Below are positions 37,967 to 49,007 of a DNA stretch of 64,000 nt, piece after piece. How positions within the stretch are numbered: the stretch's first letter is position 1; each line of letters opens with the position of its first letter. The stretch spans positions 93,798 to 157,797 of the forward strand of contig JAILQX010000046.1 in NCBI GenBank assembly GCA_024698705.1. The letters run 5' to 3'. The DNA is from Lachnospiraceae bacterium (GTDB lineage Bacteria; Bacillota; Clostridia; Lachnospirales; Lachnospiraceae). The position numbers and the translations under genes were made by a program. The notes beneath the pieces were generated by a model. It was not told the DNA's origin. It saw only the letters and a list, made by a program, of their open reading frames with translations, and made no database searches.

Positions 37967-37995
37967 TTAACTTGGAATTCACCAAGATTTATAAT
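37967..37995 (+). promoter_or_regulatory. Promoter of ilvC with inverted repeat in the spacer
   Basis: TTAACT (37967-37972), a 17-bp spacer and a perfect TATAAT (37990-37995). The spacer contains an inverted repeat, CTTGG (37971-37975) and CCAAG (37982-37986), that could be an operator. Confidence 0.6.
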
Positions 37996-37999
37996 TTAA

Positions 38000-39049
<1,050 letters not shown>

Positions 39050-39058
39050 TGATCATAA

Positions 39059-39089
39059 AAAAGCGCGTACCGGTTACGCGCTTTTTTTT
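39059..39089 (+). terminator. Terminator after ilvC
   Basis: An 11-bp stem, AAAAGCGCGTA (39059-39069) and TACGCGCTTTT (39075-39085), loop CCGGT, with a T run. Confidence 0.9.
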
Positions 39090-39155
39090 ATGCAAAAAAA
39101 ACCAAATAACAAGGCTTTATAGTACACATTTACCATAGTTTTATGCGATTTTTTT

Positions 39156-39164
39156 TGATATTAT
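39156..39164 (+). promoter_or_regulatory. Extended -10 promoter of the ABC operon
   Basis: TGATATTAT (-10 TATTAT 39159-39164) lies 24 bases before the ATPase gene. The matching -35 (TAGTTT) is weak. Confidence 0.45.
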
Positions 39165-39187
39165 AGTTTTTAGGTGGAAATAGGGCT

Positions 39188-39850
39188 ATGGTGAATGTAA
39201 GCGGTATATATAAATCATACGGAAAAAACAGGATATTAGCCGGTGCATCGCTTACGGCAAAGCCGGGAGAACTTGTGGCGCTGGTCGGAAAAAACGGCTG
39301 CGGTAAATCCACATTACTTCAGATCATGGCCGGAACCATGAAAGCCGATTCAGGCACGGTATCATATTTCGGGAAAAGTGACAAAAAGATATTTGAAAAG
39401 TTCACGGGATTCGTACCGCAAAACGATCCCCTGCTCGAAGATCTTAGTGTATATGATAATCTCAGATTCTGGGCCGCGGGCAAGGAGACAGATACCGAAT
39501 ATCTTAAGCTTTTTGAACTTGAAGACCTTTTGAAAGTAAAGGTATCCACATTGAGCGGAGGCATGAAGCGGAGACTGTCTATAGCCTGCTCACTTGAACG
39601 AAAGCCGCCGGTCATGCTAATGGATGAACCGAGCAGTTCACTTGATTTTTATTATCAGGACAGCATACGTTCGTGGATGCTTGATTTTAAGAAAAGAAAC
39701 GGTATCATAATATTTTCCACTCATAATGAAACAGAGATCATGATCTCTGATGTTGTATATATTTTTGATGATGGTATACTTAAACGTATTGAAAAAGAAG
39801 ACATCAATATGGATGATATAAGAAATTCGTTTCTTATTTCAGATAAATAA
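39188..39850 (+). CDS. ABC transporter ATPase
   Basis: A 220-aa cytoplasmic ATPase with Walker A GKNGCGKST, Q-loop GFVPQNDPLL, signature LSGGMKRR and Walker B VMLMDEPSSSLDF, then the switch His in FSTHNETE. It resembles ATPases of ABC-2 type exporters such as lipid, peptide or drug efflux systems. It is the first gene of an operon with an acidic membrane protein and two permeases. Substrate unknown. Confidence 0.88.
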   Translation: MVNVSGIYKSYGKNRILAGASLTAKPGELVALVGKNGCGKSTLLQIMAGTMKADSGTVSYFGKSDKKIFEKFTGFVPQNDPLLEDLSVYDNLRFWAAGKETDTEYLKLFELEDLLKVKVSTLSGGMKRRLSIACSLERKPPVMLMDEPSSSLDFYYQDSIRSWMLDFKKRNGIIIFSTHNETEIMISDVVYIFDDGILKRIEKEDINMDDIRNSFLISDK

Positions 39851-39878
39851 AGCAGATTAAAAAAAGAGGAGAGAGAAT

Positions 39879-41441
39879 ATGAGTACAACGTATGATCCTA
39901 TGACAGGAGAACCAATTGAGACTCCCGATGACATTAAAGATAACGTCGAGAACAAAGAAGCTTCTGTCGAGAATTCAACGGATGAAAAGGTTGATTCTGT
40001 AACTGAAGCAACAGTAAATGAAGCTAATGATACGGTGAACGCTTCTGAGCAGAGCACTACCGACAATGCTTCAACACAGAGTTATGAGCAGGCTGACGAT
40101 TTTGGTGGGGATGAAGGTGCTTCAGACAAGAAGGCTCCGAAGATCGTATTGGGTATCATTGCAGCAGTTGCATTGATCGCTATCATCTGCCTCATTATCT
40201 TCTCAGGCGCTTTTTCAAAAAAGAAAAAGGTTGAGAAGGCATGCGCTGCAACACTTAACATTGAAACTCAGCTTATAAAAGACCTTAAGCCTGTTTTAAA
40301 AACAATGTCAAGCGATCAGGTTACGACAAATTACAGCGTTTCTATCGATGATATGGGTGATATCACGGGTTCTGTTATTGTAAACGGTAAGGATAAGCAG
40401 GTCACAGCCAATATTGATGTTGATGAACTTCCTAAATTGACAGCCAAAGTCGGTATAGACTCAAAAACTGTAAAGGCTGAGATCCCTGAAGTTATCGATA
40501 AGGTTTTTGTATATAACTACAAAGAAGCTAAAGACGGTTATATTACCGATATGCTTGATGATGAAGATATCGAAAGCATTGACAAAGCCCTTCAGACAAT
40601 CTATGATGCACAGAATTCGGCAGATCCCGATGACAACAAATTTGCCATTGAGACAGCCAAACTTATAAGGAAATATTCAAAAGAACTCCAGTTTGAAAAG
40701 GAAGATTCCAAAGAGTTCAAGATCGACGGAAAGAAAGTCAATGCAAAAGGTATAAGTGTTGAGGTTGACAGTGACCTTATTGTTGATTTTTGGGATGATT
40801 TCACAGATCTTTATCTTGAGGAGTTCGGTGAAGAATTTGAAGATATTGAAGATATGACCGGCGAATCCATCAAGGATACATTCAAGGAAGTTAAGAGTGA
40901 GCTTAAGTCATTCCCTGATACTGAGATCATATTCTATATATATAAGGGCAAGCTTGCTTCCATCGATATTGATGCGGGTAAGAGAAACGGAGAAGTTGAG
41001 GTCCTCTTTAAGGGGGGAGACTTCAGGGCTCAGAACATCAGCATCGAAGCAGACGGAGAAGAAGTATTTGAACTCAAGGGAAGCAAGAAGAACGATAAGG
41101 AAACCTATACTTTCGTTGTTCAAGATGAAGAAGTATGCACTCTTACATACAACACAAAGAAAGGTTCTTTGACATTTGAGTACAGTGACGGATATGATGA
41201 TTATGAATATGAAGCAAAGATCGAATCAAAGGGTGACAGCTTTAAGATAATCGTTGAAGATATCGAAGTAAGTTACGATACATATGCGGATATTGAGATC
41301 GAGATCGTTAAGGGTGCCAAGATACAGAAGTATTCCGGAAGCGAAGAATTTGATATAGGCAATGCCGATGAAGATGAATTCACGGAACTTCTTGATGATG
41401 TTGACGAAGATATCATTGATGAATTGAGTTATCTGTTTTAA
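39879..41441 (+). CDS. Large acidic single-pass membrane protein, unknown
   Basis: A 520-aa protein. Its cytosolic N-terminus (about 1-88) is Asp/Glu/Ser/Thr-rich and looks disordered. One membrane segment follows (about 88-110), then KKKK, so the larger C-terminal part lies outside if the N-terminus is inside. That part is very acidic, with beta-rich stretches (ETYTFVVQDEEVCTLTYNTK) and DE-rich repeats. I do not recognise a family. It sits between the ATPase and permease genes with tight spacing (the permease starts two bases after its stop), so it likely works with the transporter. Confidence 0.7.
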   Translation: MSTTYDPMTGEPIETPDDIKDNVENKEASVENSTDEKVDSVTEATVNEANDTVNASEQSTTDNASTQSYEQADDFGGDEGASDKKAPKIVLGIIAAVALIAIICLIIFSGAFSKKKKVEKACAATLNIETQLIKDLKPVLKTMSSDQVTTNYSVSIDDMGDITGSVIVNGKDKQVTANIDVDELPKLTAKVGIDSKTVKAEIPEVIDKVFVYNYKEAKDGYITDMLDDEDIESIDKALQTIYDAQNSADPDDNKFAIETAKLIRKYSKELQFEKEDSKEFKIDGKKVNAKGISVEVDSDLIVDFWDDFTDLYLEEFGEEFEDIEDMTGESIKDTFKEVKSELKSFPDTEIIFYIYKGKLASIDIDAGKRNGEVEVLFKGGDFRAQNISIEADGEEVFELKGSKKNDKETYTFVVQDEEVCTLTYNTKKGSLTFEYSDGYDDYEYEAKIESKGDSFKIIVEDIEVSYDTYADIEIEIVKGAKIQKYSGSEEFDIGNADEDEFTELLDDVDEDIIDELSYLF

Positions 41442-41443
41442 AA

Positions 41444-42637
41444 ATGTTATTAAGATTTTTGGGACTTGAATTAAAAAACAGTATAAAGATGATGCGAATA
41501 GCTTTAACCGGTATTATTCTATTTGCTGTTTTGCTGACTGCCGTTATTGCGGCAGTCAGCTTTGTAATGGAGAAAAATAATCCCGTACCGATAAAAGTAG
41601 CGACAGTAATGGATGATGATGCCACGGGAAAGATGCTGGTCAGATATATTTCCCAGATAGAGAGTGTTAAAAGTGTTTCCGAGTTTGTTACGATGGATGA
41701 AGAGGAGGCTTTTGAGGCTCTTGATGATAATGAACTCAATGTTGTGATAAAGCTTCCGGATCATTTTTTCGATGATGTAAATATGGGTTACAATACACCG
41801 CTTGACATACATATCAGACCTGATGCGGATCTTCTCACTGAGGTCTTTGCAAGTGTGCTCAAAAGCGGTGTCGGTTATGTTCAGACCGGCGAGGCGCTTG
41901 CCTATGCTTATATAGACGTCAGGAGCGAATATGATCTTGATACAAAATTTGACGGAACCATAGGTGATCATGTTGCTTATGAGATAGCTCAGATCGTTAT
42001 GCACAGAATGCGCATATTTGACGAAAAGGTCATTTCTCCCTACGGCAATCTTGATAATTATCATTTTTATTTTATATCCGTTACCGTGATCATACTTTTG
42101 TTTCTTGCAACTTCCTTCGGTTTTATGTACAGGAAAGATACGCTGGCATTTGAAAACAATCTGAAGCCGTTCGGGGTCGGGCCGTTGAAGATATCATTTA
42201 TAAAAACATTGATAATATCGATGCATCTGTTTGTTGCGTCTTGTATCATCTGTGCTTTATCTTTTATTCCGTCAAAAATGCTCGATATAACGATGTTTGA
42301 ACTAAGTTTAGGACATATATACGCAATGCTTTTTATATGCCTATATCTGGCCGTGATCATCAATATGATCTATTCGCTGGCCGGAAATGATTACAGCGTT
42401 CACAGCGCATTACTTGTGACCATAGTGATCCTCCTTATGATGTCGGGGCTTCTGGTACCAATGAGCAGGCTTCCGAAGATAATCTCAAAAGCCGCTTTTA
42501 TTAATCCGCTTTATCATCTTGGAAGATTTATGACCGAAGCGATATACGGTGATATCGGTATTGTTTCATTGCTCGGGATGCTTATCATGACACTTATCGC
42601 ATTATTACTGACATATCTGCCATTGAGGAAAAGATAA
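41444..42637 (+). CDS. ABC-2 type permease (first)
   Basis: A 397-aa membrane protein with one membrane segment at about 20-42, a large external domain (about 45-210), and five or six membrane segments from about 210 to 390. This is the ABC-2 exporter permease layout (YhgE/ABC-2_membrane_3-like). The ATG lies two bases after the acidic protein gene, without a clear ribosome site, suggesting coupling. Together with the next gene it would form the membrane part of a heterodimeric exporter. Confidence 0.8.
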   Translation: MLLRFLGLELKNSIKMMRIALTGIILFAVLLTAVIAAVSFVMEKNNPVPIKVATVMDDDATGKMLVRYISQIESVKSVSEFVTMDEEEAFEALDDNELNVVIKLPDHFFDDVNMGYNTPLDIHIRPDADLLTEVFASVLKSGVGYVQTGEALAYAYIDVRSEYDLDTKFDGTIGDHVAYEIAQIVMHRMRIFDEKVISPYGNLDNYHFYFISVTVIILLFLATSFGFMYRKDTLAFENNLKPFGVGPLKISFIKTLIISMHLFVASCIICALSFIPSKMLDITMFELSLGHIYAMLFICLYLAVIINMIYSLAGNDYSVHSALLVTIVILLMMSGLLVPMSRLPKIISKAAFINPLYHLGRFMTEAIYGDIGIVSLLGMLIMTLIALLLTYLPLRKR

Positions 42638-43633
42638 ATGAGATTTTTGCTTTGTGAAAAAGAATTCTTTAAAAACAAAATTTCATATATGCTCATGATC
42701 GCACTCGTCTGCCTTGCATTTATCATTCCCATACCGGTTGAAAGTTCTGATGAAAACCGGAGGGCAGGCATACTGGCCGAAAATGAAGGAATTTTTTACG
42801 ATGATCTTAAAGAAAACCTAGGAGATGGTCTGTTTGAATACATTGTCTACGATTCCGAAGATGACATAAATAATGATCTGTACAAAGGACATATAGATTA
42901 TGCATTTATTCTTTCCGACGCATACGGCGATAATGTAAAGGATACAAAGAGATCGGTCATGTTCTTAAGTACTCCTTATTCATTGTATAAAGAAGCGTGT
43001 AAGGAGGATTTCTTTAATGCGTGGCTCATTACCTACAGTGACAGATTCATTGAAAATGAAACAAAGGATATATTTGCCGTTTATGACGATGATATCATCG
43101 GTGAGTTAAAGAAAAGAAAAGAAGAATACCAAAACAGCGACCTGCTGTTTGATGTGAATATCGTATATGATACAGTACCTGAAAGGACACTCAGACATAG
43201 AGCCGATGGGTTCAGATCTTTAACCGGACTCGTAATGTTCATGTCCGTATTTATCTTCTTCGGACATTTTTACAGCGGAAGCCATAAAGCGGTATGTGAT
43301 AAAATGACCCTCAAAAACCGCACATTATATCAATGTTCATATATGCTTTCAGTCGCTCTGCCGATCGGGATATTGTGTCTAATCCTTAATTTATTAAGAG
43401 GGGCGACGGATATTCCGATACTTATATCTCATATGATACTTGTTATCGCTTACAGCATCATATGGGTGTTGGCGGCTTATAAACTGATAAAAAAAGAATC
43501 CACCTTTATCGGTTTGGCACCCATGCTCTTAATCGCGCAATTGATCGTTTGTCCGATAATAGTTGATCTGGGTGAATATATAAAAGTATTTGAATATATC
43601 AGATATATTTTCCCTTCGGGTTTGAATTTATGA
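42638..43633 (+). CDS. ABC-2 type permease (second)
   Basis: A 331-aa membrane protein with the same layout as its upstream neighbour: an N-terminal segment (about 13-30), an external domain, then about five membrane segments. It is shorter than its partner by about 65 residues. The start immediately follows the neighbour's stop, with GAGGAAAAG as ribosome site. It is the last gene of the operon, before leuC. Confidence 0.78.
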   Translation: MRFLLCEKEFFKNKISYMLMIALVCLAFIIPIPVESSDENRRAGILAENEGIFYDDLKENLGDGLFEYIVYDSEDDINNDLYKGHIDYAFILSDAYGDNVKDTKRSVMFLSTPYSLYKEACKEDFFNAWLITYSDRFIENETKDIFAVYDDDIIGELKKRKEEYQNSDLLFDVNIVYDTVPERTLRHRADGFRSLTGLVMFMSVFIFFGHFYSGSHKAVCDKMTLKNRTLYQCSYMLSVALPIGILCLILNLLRGATDIPILISHMILVIAYSIIWVLAAYKLIKKESTFIGLAPMLLIAQLIVCPIIVDLGEYIKVFEYIRYIFPSGLNL

Positions 43634-43641
43634 TATAAAAG

Positions 43642-43687
43642 TTTTCTTTCGTGCTTTAATTTGATATAATAATCCCTGATGATCAGG
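43642..43687 (+). promoter_or_regulatory. Promoter of leuCD with palindrome at the start site
   Basis: A weak TTTTCT (43642-43647), 17-bp spacer and perfect TATAAT (43665-43670). The palindrome CCTGA-TGA-TCAGG (43675-43687) lies where transcription should start and may bind a repressor. Confidence 0.5.
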
Positions 43688-43708
43688 ATATTTAAGGAGG
43701 AAATATAA

Positions 43709-44977
43709 ATGGGAATGACTATGACACAGAAGATTTTGGCAGCCCACGCGGGATTGTCACATCTTGAAGCGGGTCAGTTGATAGAGGCAGATCTTGATCT
43801 GGTTTTGGGCAATGACATTACAAGTCCCGTAGCTATTCATGAAATTGAAAAGATGAATGTCAACGGAGTATTCGATAGGGACAAGATCGCACTCGTTCCC
43901 GATCATTTCGTACCCAATAAAGATATTAAGAGCGCGCAGCATTGCAAATGCGTCAGAGAGTTTGCAAAGAAGAATGATATAACCAATTATTTCGAAGTAG
44001 GTCAGATGGGCATAGAGCATGCTCTGCTTCCCGAAAAAGGCCTGACTGTTGCAGGCGATGTCATAATCGGAGCGGATTCACATACATGTACCTATGGTGC
44101 TGTCGGAGCTTTCTCAACAGGTGTCGGAAGTACGGACATGGCTGCCGGTATGGCAACGGGCAAGGCATGGTTTAAGGTTCCCGGCGCCATTAAGTTTATA
44201 CTCAAAAACAAACCCGCAAGATTTATCAGCGGCAAGGATATCATCCTTCATATCATCGGTATGATCGGTGTTGACGGTGCGTTGTACAGATCTATGGAAT
44301 TCACGGGTGACGGAATAGAATATCTTACAATGGATGACAGGTTTACTATCGCCAACATGGCTATAGAAGCGGGTGGCAAGAACGGCATATTCCCGGTTGA
44401 TAAAACATGCATGGATTATATCAGGGCACACAGTAACAGAGAACCCGTAGTTTATGAAGCCGATCCGGATGCCGTCTATGACGAGGTATATGAGATCGAT
44501 CTGAGCACACTGAAGTCCACCGTGGCTTATCCGCATCTGCCGGAGAATACAAGAACAATTGATGAAGCCGTAAAAGATGATATAAGCATCGATCAGGTCG
44601 TTATTGGTTCATGTACAAACGGACGTATGGAAGATCTGAGGATCGCGGCAGACATCCTTAAGGGAAGAAAGGTTGCCGACGGCATGAGATTAATTGTACT
44701 TCCGGGTACTCAGCAGATATATCTCGATGCCATTAAAGAGGGCTATATACAGACATTCATCGAAGCCGGCGGAGTTGTAAGTACACCAACATGCGGTCCG
44801 TGTCTCGGAGGATACATGGGTATACTTGCGGAAAATGAAAGATGTGTATCTACAACAAACAGGAACTTTGTCGGAAGGATGGGACATGTTACAAGCGAGA
44901 TTTATCTTGCAAGCCCTGCCGTTGCAGCGGCCAGCGCTATTGCAGGAAAGATAGCGGATCCCTCAGACCTTGATTAA
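43709..44977 (+). CDS. leuC: 3-isopropylmalate dehydratase large subunit
   Basis: Aconitase-family [4Fe-4S] enzyme that isomerises isopropylmalate in leucine synthesis. At 422 aa it belongs to the shorter, archaeal-like LeuC/homoaconitase type. Cluster cysteines are in [12 protein letters not shown] and [17 protein letters not shown] precedes ATG 43709. leuD follows after 23 bases and forms the small subunit. Confidence 0.95.
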   Translation: MGMTMTQKILAAHAGLSHLEAGQLIEADLDLVLGNDITSPVAIHEIEKMNVNGVFDRDKIALVPDHFVPNKDIKSAQHCKCVREFAKKNDITNYFEVGQMGIEHALLPEKGLTVAGDVIIGADSHTCTYGAVGAFSTGVGSTDMAAGMATGKAWFKVPGAIKFILKNKPARFISGKDIILHIIGMIGVDGALYRSMEFTGDGIEYLTMDDRFTIANMAIEAGGKNGIFPVDKTCMDYIRAHSNREPVVYEADPDAVYDEVYEIDLSTLKSTVAYPHLPENTRTIDEAVKDDISIDQVVIGSCTNGRMEDLRIAADILKGRKVADGMRLIVLPGTQQIYLDAIKEGYIQTFIEAGGVVSTPTCGPCLGGYMGILAENERCVSTTNRNFVGRMGHVTSEIYLASPAVAAASAIAGKIADPSDLD

Positions 44978-45000
44978 ATATTACATAAAGGAGATTTATC

Positions 45001-45495
45001 GTGAAAAACGCTAAAGGAAAAGTGATCAAATACGGTGATAACGTTGATACAGATGTTATCATCCCCGCAAGATATCTTAACAGTTCGGATCCTGCAGAAC
45101 TTGCAACACATTGCATGGAGGATATTGACAAGGATTTTGTTAAAAATGTAAGACCCGGGGACATAATAGTGGCCAGAAAGAATTTCGGCTGCGGTTCATC
45201 ACGTGAGCATGCTCCAATATCCATAAAAGCGTGCGGCGTAAGCTGTGTCATAGCCGAAACATTTGCAAGGATATTTTACAGAAATGCGATAAATATCGGA
45301 CTTCCGATAATAGAATGCAAAGAAGCGGCCGAAGGTATTGATGCGGGTGATGAAGTGGAGATCGATTTTGATACGGGTATCATCACCGATATTTCAAAAA
45401 ATAAAACCTTCAAGGGACAGCCTTTCCCCGAGTTCATGCAGAAGATAATCGATTGCGAAGGACTTGTAAATTATATTAATTCGGGAAAGAACTGA
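45001..45495 (+). CDS. leuD: 3-isopropylmalate dehydratase small subunit
   Basis: Small subunit partner of LeuC, 164 aa. It has [16 protein letters not shown] at the N-terminus, and CGSSREHAP and [18 protein letters not shown] as family motifs. Start is GTG 45001 after AAGGAG. A weak GC hairpin follows at 45506-45523 with a short T run, possibly a terminator before the two-component genes. Confidence 0.95.
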   Translation: MKNAKGKVIKYGDNVDTDVIIPARYLNSSDPAELATHCMEDIDKDFVKNVRPGDIIVARKNFGCGSSREHAPISIKACGVSCVIAETFARIFYRNAINIGLPIIECKEAAEGIDAGDEVEIDFDTGIITDISKNKTFKGQPFPEFMQKIIDCEGLVNYINSGKN

Positions 45496-45544
45496 TATCT
45501 GTTAAGCCCGTTGATTTTCGGGCAAGTTTTAGGGGAGGATTTTC

Positions 45545-46243
45545 ATGAGTTATAAGATACTTATTGCGGAAGATGATACTGATATTGTTGAGATCTTAAG
45601 GCTTTATCTTGAAAATGAGGGCTTTGATCTCCTGATATGCAAAGACGGAGAGATCGCATTAAAGGAATTTGAGCATTCACAAGTTGATGTGGCGCTCATT
45701 GACATCATGATGCCTAAACTTAACGGTTACGAACTCATCAAAAAGGTCAGGGAGACGTCCAATATACCGATCATAGTAATGTCGGCCAAGAATATGGACA
45801 GTGATAAGATACTCGGACTTACTCTGGGAGCCGATGATTATCTGACCAAGCCGTTCAATCCTCTTGAGGTCGTTGCCAGGATCAAATCGCAGTTAAGAAG
45901 ATATTACGATCTCAACTCATCTGCGCCTGAAGAGACACCAAACGTCGTTACGATAGGTGAACTCGAACTGGATTCATCAAATCTCTGCGTCAACAAGAAC
46001 GGCGTGGCCATTAATCTTACGCCAACGGAGTTCAAGATCCTCTCGCTTATGATGAAAACCCCCGGCAAGATATATACCAAAATGCAGATATTTGAAAACA
46101 TCAACGGTGATTATTATGAATCGGATGACAATACATTGATGGTACATATCTCAAAGATCCGTGAGAAGATAGAAAACGATCCGAAAAATCCTGTTTATCT
46201 GAAAACAGTAAGAGGCTTAGGATACAAGATTGAAAAATGTTGA
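45545..46243 (+). CDS. OmpR-family response regulator
   Basis: A 232-aa DNA-binding regulator. The receiver domain has the phosphorylation site D53 in VALIDIMMPKLNGYE and the switch Lys in YLTKPFNPLE. A winged-helix C-terminus (about 135-230) carries FKILSLMMKTPGKI and TVRGLGYKIEK. It overlaps the sensor kinase gene by 14 bases. Target genes are unknown. Its GGGGAGG site is strong. Confidence 0.93.
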   Translation: MSYKILIAEDDTDIVEILRLYLENEGFDLLICKDGEIALKEFEHSQVDVALIDIMMPKLNGYELIKKVRETSNIPIIVMSAKNMDSDKILGLTLGADDYLTKPFNPLEVVARIKSQLRRYYDLNSSAPEETPNVVTIGELELDSSNLCVNKNGVAINLTPTEFKILSLMMKTPGKIYTKMQIFENINGDYYESDDNTLMVHISKIREKIENDPKNPVYLKTVRGLGYKIEKC

Positions 46244-47369
46244 TAATTCCGAAAAGGGAAAAAGCAAGGAAAAAGTAAATAGAATCATCTACGGATCCAT
46301 TTCATCCAGTCTCATAACCTATATAATCGTTATGACTGTACTTGCAATGGCTTTCGGCTTTGTTACATATGGCTTTACCATGTATCAGATCACTGCCAAT
46401 AATTTTGATTATGATGAGGCCATATTTATTTTCTTATGCTTTTTCGTAGGACTGTATCTGCTTTTAATGGTATTGTTTGTTCTGATAATAACAAACCAGC
46501 TTTCAAAACCACTAAAAATACTTAAGAATGCGATCGAGAACTTTTCGGTCGGTTCCGGTAATCATATCGAATATGACGGCCCAAAGGAATTCAAAGAAAT
46601 GGTTGACAGCTTTAATGACCTTTCGGATCGTCTTAATGCTTCGGAGGAGGAAAACCGCCGCCTTACGGAAGACAAGAACAAGATGCTTGCCGATATAAGT
46701 CATGATCTTAAGACACCGCTTACAGTTATTTCCGGTTATGCAACGGCCTTGCATGACGGACTCATAAAACCGGATCAGGTCAATGATTATCTTAGGATCA
46801 TATATCAAAAAAGCAACAGGGTCGCCGATCTCATAAACCAGTTCTATGAATACAGCAAACTTGAACATCCCGAATACAAATTTGAGTTCGAAAAGCTCAA
46901 TGTTGCCGAATTCTTAAGAGAGCTTCTTGTTGATATGATCGATGAGCTTAATGTTAACGGCTTTGAAGTCGAGGTTAATTTTCCCGATGATGAAGTTGGC
47001 TATATCCAGGGAAATCAGATGCAATTAAGGCGTGTATTTGAGAATCTCATAGCCAATACGGTTGCCCACACGCCAAAAGGAACGCTTCTTTCATTTGATA
47101 TGGGCTGTGTAGGTGAAAAGGTGCTTATACGCTATCAGGATAACGGAGGCGGTATTTCGCCCGAGGTGGCCGACAGGATATTTGAACCGTTTGTTGTTGA
47201 TGATCCCGCAAGGACAAAATCCGGTTCAGGTCTCGGACTTTCGATCGCCAAGAAGATAATAGAATATCACGGCGGTACGATAATACTTGAAAAGTTTGCT
47301 CCGAAGGAGATGGCCAGTTATCTTATAACATTACCTCTTTACGAAGAGGAGGAGGAGAAAGAAGACTGA
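46230..47369 (+). CDS. Sensor histidine kinase with very short external loop
   Basis: A 379-aa membrane kinase. Two membrane segments (about 27-51 and 64-88) are joined by only about a dozen residues, so it likely senses the membrane or a partner protein. A HAMP linker (about 88-140) precedes the dimerisation domain with H158 in DISHDLKTPLTVISGYA. The ATPase domain has ENLIANTVAHTPKG, GGGISPEVADRIFEPF and SGSGLGLSIAKKII. Start TTG 46230 overlaps the regulator gene. The stop shares bases with the ruvA start. Confidence 0.88.
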   Translation: MKNVDNSEKGKSKEKVNRIIYGSISSSLITYIIVMTVLAMAFGFVTYGFTMYQITANNFDYDEAIFIFLCFFVGLYLLLMVLFVLIITNQLSKPLKILKNAIENFSVGSGNHIEYDGPKEFKEMVDSFNDLSDRLNASEEENRRLTEDKNKMLADISHDLKTPLTVISGYATALHDGLIKPDQVNDYLRIIYQKSNRVADLINQFYEYSKLEHPEYKFEFEKLNVAEFLRELLVDMIDELNVNGFEVEVNFPDDEVGYIQGNQMQLRRVFENLIANTVAHTPKGTLLSFDMGCVGEKVLIRYQDNGGGISPEVADRIFEPFVVDDPARTKSGSGLGLSIAKKIIEYHGGTIILEKFAPKEMASYLITLPLYEEEEEKED

Positions 47370-47956
47370 TGTACGCTTATCTCAAAGGAACCGTATCATA
47401 TACCGAACCCGATGCAGTGATATTGGATGTAAATGATATCGGATACAGGGTTTACGTGCCCAACACACTGTTGGCCGCGTTAAATGTCGGCGATATGATC
47501 ACTCTTTATACATACACGTGCGTAAGAGAAGACGCATTTATCCTGTACGGATTTGAGAGCAGGGACGATCTTGAGCTGTACAAAATGCTTATAAATGTGA
47601 GCGGCATCGGTCCGAAGATGGGTATTTCCATATTGTCGGTAATGGATGCCAATGATGTAAGGAGCGCGATCATGCTTCAGGATGCAAAGCTTTTGAGTTC
47701 GGCCCCCGGCATAGGCTCAAAAACGGCAGGACGTATAATACTTGAGCTAAAGGACAGGATAAAGCCCGAAGATATCATATTTGCCGATCACAGTACGGGC
47801 AATGATGCACACATGGGCATAAGGGCGGAAGCCTATGAAGCTCTTATCGGTCTCGGGATCAGTCCCTCAAAAGCAAATACAGCACTTAATTCCGTTACTA
47901 TAAACGAAGATACCAAGATAGAAACATTATTAAAACAGCTTTTGACCAAGCTATGA
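47369..47956 (+). CDS. ruvA: Holliday junction branch migration subunit RuvA
   Basis: Holliday-junction-binding subunit, 195 aa. An OB-fold N-terminus ([11 protein letters not shown]...) is followed by paired helix-hairpin-helix motifs ([16 protein letters not shown] and [20 protein letters not shown]) and a C-terminal domain that contacts RuvB. Its ATG overlaps the TGA of the kinase gene, an unusual coupling of repair and signalling genes. ruvB follows after seven bases. Confidence 0.95.
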   Translation: MYAYLKGTVSYTEPDAVILDVNDIGYRVYVPNTLLAALNVGDMITLYTYTCVREDAFILYGFESRDDLELYKMLINVSGIGPKMGISILSVMDANDVRSAIMLQDAKLLSSAPGIGSKTAGRIILELKDRIKPEDIIFADHSTGNDAHMGIRAEAYEALIGLGISPSKANTALNSVTINEDTKIETLLKQLLTKL

Positions 47957-47963
47957 GGATGAT

Positions 47964-48962
47964 ATGCAATCCAGAGTACTGCAGACAACCGTAATTGAAG
48001 AAGATATAAGAAATGACAATATACTGAGACCAAGATTCTTAAAGGACTATGTCGGACAGGAAGAGATAAAGGCCAATGTAAAGATATGCATTGAGGCCGC
48101 AAAAGCACGAGGCGAAGCCCTTGATCATGTACTGTTTTACGGACCACCCGGGCTTGGAAAGACAACTCTTGCCAATATCATAGCCAATGAACTCGGGACG
48201 GGTATAAAGATCACGAGCGGTCCTGCGATCGAAAAGCCGGGAGACATGGCTGCGATATTGAGCGGACTTAAAAAAGGCGATGTTTTATTCATAGATGAGA
48301 TCCACAGACTTGCAAGACAGGTCGAAGAAGTCCTCTATACGGCAATGGAAGACTATGCCATAGATATCATGATAGGCAAGGGTCAGACAGCCAAATCGAT
48401 AAGGCTGGAGCTTGAACCTTTTACTCTTGTGGGAGCGACCACAAAAGCAGGAAGTCTCTCAGCACCATTAAGAGACAGATTCGGAGTTATCCACAGGCTT
48501 GAATTCTATACAAATGAAGAACTTACCGATATCATCAATACATCAGCTTCAAAGCTCGGAGTCGTGATCGAACCGGAAGGAGCAAAGGAACTTGCCAGAA
48601 GGAGCAGAGGAACACCCAGGATAGCAAACAGATTTCTTAAAAGAGTAAGGGATTACGCCCAGGTTCAATATGATAATGTCATTACGAGCAATGTCGCAAA
48701 GGAAGTCCTGGATAAGCTTGATGTTGACAGCGAAGGACTGGATAAGACTGACAGGCTGATATTGACTACAATGATTGAGAATTACGGCGGAAGACCGGTG
48801 GGCGTTTCGGCTGTGGCTGCATCGATAGGTGAGGACGCCGAAACAATAGAAGATGTATATGAACCTTTTCTCGTACTCAAAGGCTTTATAAACAGAACAC
48901 CCAGAGGGCGTGTTGTCACAAAAGCCGCTTATGAACATCTTGGTCTTGCATTTAAGGAATAG
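47964..48962 (+). CDS. ruvB: Holliday junction helicase RuvB
   Basis: AAA+ motor of branch migration, 332 aa. Walker A is [12 protein letters not shown] and Walker [16 protein letters not shown]; the sensor-1 GATTKAG and the arginine-finger region [11 protein letters not shown] are present. The C-terminal winged helix has [25 protein letters not shown] precedes its ATG. ruvC is not in this window. Confidence 0.97.
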   Translation: MQSRVLQTTVIEEDIRNDNILRPRFLKDYVGQEEIKANVKICIEAAKARGEALDHVLFYGPPGLGKTTLANIIANELGTGIKITSGPAIEKPGDMAAILSGLKKGDVLFIDEIHRLARQVEEVLYTAMEDYAIDIMIGKGQTAKSIRLELEPFTLVGATTKAGSLSAPLRDRFGVIHRLEFYTNEELTDIINTSASKLGVVIEPEGAKELARRSRGTPRIANRFLKRVRDYAQVQYDNVITSNVAKEVLDKLDVDSEGLDKTDRLILTTMIENYGGRPVGVSAVAASIGEDAETIEDVYEPFLVLKGFINRTPRGRVVTKAAYEHLGLAFKE

Positions 48963-48974
48963 GTCTTTTATAAT
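48946..48974 (+). promoter_or_regulatory. Sigma-A promoter of zapA
   Basis: TTGCAT (48946-48951, within ruvB), a 17-bp spacer and a perfect TATAAT (48969-48974) precede zapA by 33 bases. Confidence 0.65.
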
Positions 48975-49007
48975 TATTTTTAGGTTGATTTAAGAGGGGT
49001 TATATTT

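Noticed and set aside
45506..45530. Weak hairpin GCCCG/CGGGC after leuD as a terminator
   Set aside because: Five base pairs and only four T after a gap (AAG); too weak to list as a terminator feature.
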